Positions 61,103-64,000 of a DNA stretch of 64,000 nucleotides are shown piece after piece; within the stretch, counting starts at the first letter, position 1, and the number at the start of each line of letters is the position of its first letter. Origin of the DNA: Tomocerus qinae (Eukaryota; Arthropoda; Collembola; Entomobryomorpha; Tomoceridae). Position numbers and translations under genes: made by a program. Under the pieces are notes generated by a model. That model ran no database searches. It saw only the letters and a list, made by a program, of their open reading frames with translations, and was not told where the DNA came from. The stretch covers positions 1,736,001 through 1,800,000 of the forward strand of contig CM034546.1 of the NCBI GenBank assembly GCA_020055645.1, written 5' to 3'.

Positions 61103-64000
61103 CTCGAGCCGGCTCCCCCCCGTGGCAAATCCTCGGGTTTGTCCACTTCAGAATTCTCGCCGCCACAAAGTTCCTTTGGTGAGTCTTCCGGTTCCACCTC
61201 TAGAACGCAAACTTTCACGACCGGTCTTCGTAGTTCTCCCGTCGCAGTCTTCACTTTCACCACGCGAATGATACCATCCCTTCCTGGAATCGCTTCGGTA
61301 ATTATACCACGAGGCCAAGTATTTCTAGGTAGGTTTCCGTCGGCGATAAACACGAGATCTCCGACTTTGACAGGCTTCGCTGGTTTGTCCCATTTCTGTC
61401 TTTTGGTCAAGCTCGGCTGGTACTCCTTGATCCATCTCCGCCAAAATTGATCAGCAAGGGCTTGGCCAATTCTCCATTGTTTTCGGGAAAACAGATCTTC
61501 TTTCGGGTGAACTCCCATGTTCGGTGCTCCTGCTGAACATCCTAAGAGAAAATGGTTAGGAGTCAGACTTTCTTTGTCGTTGATATCAGCAGAAACTCTT
61601 GTAAGGGGTCTGCTATTTATTATGTTCTCCGCCTCGACGAAAAGAGTATGTAACGTCTCCTCCTTGGGCGATTGCTCTTTCAGGTTTGCAGACAAGGCTT
61701 TTTTCACGGATTTGACGAGGCGCTCCCAGGTCCCGCCAAAATGAGGTCCTGAAGGTGACGTGAATATCCACTCAATTCCCTTGGCTGCTAATTTTTCAGA
61801 AATTTCTTCTTGGTTGAGCTCCATCAGCGATTGTTTCAGCTCGTTGTTGGCACCATGAAAGTTGGTGCCATTGTCGGAGTAGAGCTTATCAGGACATCCT
61901 CTTCTGCCGATGAATCTCCTCAGTGCCATGATAAATGAGTCCGTAGTGAGTGAACTTGCAATCTCCAAATGTACAGCTCGTACTGAAAGGCAAGTAAACA
62001 AAACTCCGTACCGTTTCTCATGGTGGCGATTCACTGTCACGGACAAAGGGCCAAAATAGTCAACTCCAACATATGTAAATGCTCTCGGTGGTCTAGTAAG
62101 TCTCACTGCAGGTAGAGGGGCCATCTCCGGAAAGTTAGGTTTCGCTTTGGCAATTCTGCACACAAGACATCGATTCCAGGCATTCCTCACCGCATTTCGG
62201 GCGTCTAAGATCCAGTATTTCTGTCGAAGTTCGTTTAATACAGATTCCTGTCCGGAATGTCCCGCCATTCGGTGATAATGCATCACTAATAAACGAGTTA
62301 TGGGATGTTTCGGTTCCAAGATAATCGGCTGCCTCGCGCTTTCTTTCAACTCCGGAGAATTTCTGACGCGACCTTGGGCTCTTAACAAACCGTCTTCACC
62401 CATTACAGGGCACAATCCTTTCAACTTGCCGGGCTTAGGCATTTCCTTTTTCTGGTTCAGGCTAGTTAATTTTCCAAGTGACTCCACTTGGGACTGACGG
62501 AGAACTTTCTTTTCAGCTTTTAAAAGCTCACCAGGTGTCAGCCATCCAAAAGTTTTCGTCTGATTTCTGCAATTATTTATAAATCTTAAAATCCAGGCTG
62601 TGCTTCTTAGTAAACGTGGCCAAGAATTTAAGATTTCTATATCCGGGATGGATGATTCCATCTCAGCAACTGCACAGACAAACTGGATATTTTCGTCTTC
62701 GCTAGCTGTACTTTCTTCGTCGCTTTCACTATTTTCCCTTTTGTCTTCAATTTTTCTTTCATTTGGCCATTGGTCCGGTGGTTTCTTCAAGAATGTAGGT
62801 CCGGTTAACCATCTGCTTTCACTGGAAAAATTTGATTCCGATGAACTACGAGTGGCTTCATCCGCAACGTTATCCTTTTTCGGTACCCAATGCCAATTTT
62901 CGATCGATGTGGTCTCTAGGATTTCTCCCACCCGACAGGCCACAAACGGTTTGTATTGTCGTGCATCTGAGCGTATCCAAGACAGTACTGTTTTTGAATC
63001 GCTCCAGAAATGCGTTTCATTTATCTCCAGGTCCAATTCCAACTTCAGTGTCGTGGCTAGTCGGCTACCCATCAGAGCGGCTTGCAGTTCCAGCCGGGGA
63101 ATCGTCATCGGCTTCAAGGGTGCAACACGAGCTCTGGCCATAATGAGCATGACATCTATTTCTTCTTTTTTCTGAATACGTAGATATGCTGCAGCCGCAA
63201 ACGCCTCTTCACTGGAATCACAGAAAATGTGAAGTTGAATGGATTCAAAATTAACGAGTAACTTTGAATAACATCTCGGAATGTTCATTTTCGTTATTTC
63301 TTTCATGTCTCTTAGCCAGGTTCTCCATCTCACAAATTGCACATCTGTAATTTCGTCGTCCCAGTTTATTCCACTCCGCCAGACTTGCTGAAATAGAATT
63401 CGTGCCTTGACAGTGAAATGAACTGCGAATCCGAGTGGGTCAAAGAGAGACATAAATGTTCTCAGAACTTCTCTTTTGGTAGGTCGTCTCTCCCCACTCA
63501 CAACATCAGGATTCACTTTATTGAACTGGCAGGAAAAGAAAAAGTAATCTTGATTTGGATTCCATCGGAGTCCTAAAACTTTTTCGGTAGCCATTTCTCC
63601 TTCCAAATTCAAGTCCTTTTCCGGTCTTTCATTTCCAGGAATATCTTCTTCCAGCGCCTGCAACACTTTCATTGAGCTGCAGTTCCAACTGCGGATTTCG
63701 AACCCGCCCCGACGGTGCACTTCTCGAACGTCCTTAATAATTTTCAAAGCTTCAGCTTCACTATTGGCTCCGTCGAGGTAATCGTCGACGTAGTGCTTGC
63801 GAATAATAGCCTCAGCTGCACGGGGAAATTCTTCCGAGAATTCCATTGCGTTTCGGTTTTTAATGACTTGGGCCAAGCTAGGAGAACAAGTGGCACCGAA
63901 AGTCATGACTTGCATAACATACGTGTCTGGTTCTTCTTTTCCAGTTTCTGTCCAGAGAAATCTCTGCGCGCACTGATCTTCCTCACGAATCTTCACCTGG
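61103..64000 (-). mobile_element. BEL/Pao element 4 (minus), running off the window
   Basis: A minus-strand pol fragment from the polypurine tract back into RT (GDIREMFHQV end and YVDD included), open throughout from 63996 to 61072. Its variants are mixed: integrase core and C-terminus match elements 2/3, a block around 62240-62560 matches element 1 (GELLKAEKK, EMPKPGKLKG, QESVLNEL), and it has private changes in RT (CQFNKVN, DMKEITK). The remainder lies beyond 64000. Confidence 0.85.

Noticed and set aside
1-64000. tRNA, rRNA or other structured RNA genes
   Set aside because: No cloverleaf or rRNA-like block was seen; the only tRNA-like sequence is the 11-16 base tRNA-Tyr complement at the BEL primer sites.

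Overview
This is eukaryotic nuclear DNA: AT-rich, with short spliced exons bounded by GT/AG, AATAAA signals, TATA-type promoters and dense DNA transposons. Two ionotropic-receptor (IR) genes, a receptor relic of the sex-peptide/myoinhibitory-peptide type and BEL/Pao retrotransposons point to an arthropod. A springtail or similar basal hexapod is my guess; the sequence alone does not prove it.

Layout. (1) 1-34,380 holds a plus-strand cluster of five paralogous 11-exon genes (1363-4160, 5094-8664, 10932-13677, 25054-29812, 30515-34377). They encode secreted Cys-rich proteins of about 361-404 residues that I cannot assign to a named family. Each protein is two diverged copies of one module, and exons 2-6 repeat the phase order of exons 7-11. 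Genes 1 and 2 form one duplicated pair and genes 4 and 5 another, with 5' leaders and 3' flanks included. (2) Between genes 3 and 4 lie an IR gene with one frameshift (17325-19324) and a GPCR pseudogene with several lesions (about 21109-22242). (3) After gene 5 come a second IR with two frameshifts (34702-37071, minus), a small three-exon secreted Gly/Ala/Asn-rich protein gene (38424-39181, minus), an inverted pair of coding-like fragments (40292-41109) and a short secreted protein resembling a NodB-type polysaccharide deacetylase without its active-site motif (41253-41774). (4) 42,507-64,000 is a pile of BEL/Pao copies: a tandem LTR pair, one nearly complete element with a 5-bp deletion in integrase, a truncated tail, then three copies alternating minus/plus/minus as inverted repeats with arms of about 5 kb.

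DNA transposons can be dated against the paralogues. In gene 4, a Helitron-like insert (intron 3), a foldback element (intron 9) and a 1.2-kb hAT-type element (5' leader) are absent from the matching places in gene 5. Gene 5 carries its own hAT-type MITE with an exact 8-bp target duplication whose empty site survives in gene 4.

Working together: the five secreted proteins sit beside chemoreceptor-type genes, so a chemosensory or surface role is conceivable, but only by proximity. All 55 exons keep their frame, so the family looks selected, while both IRs and the GPCR look decayed.
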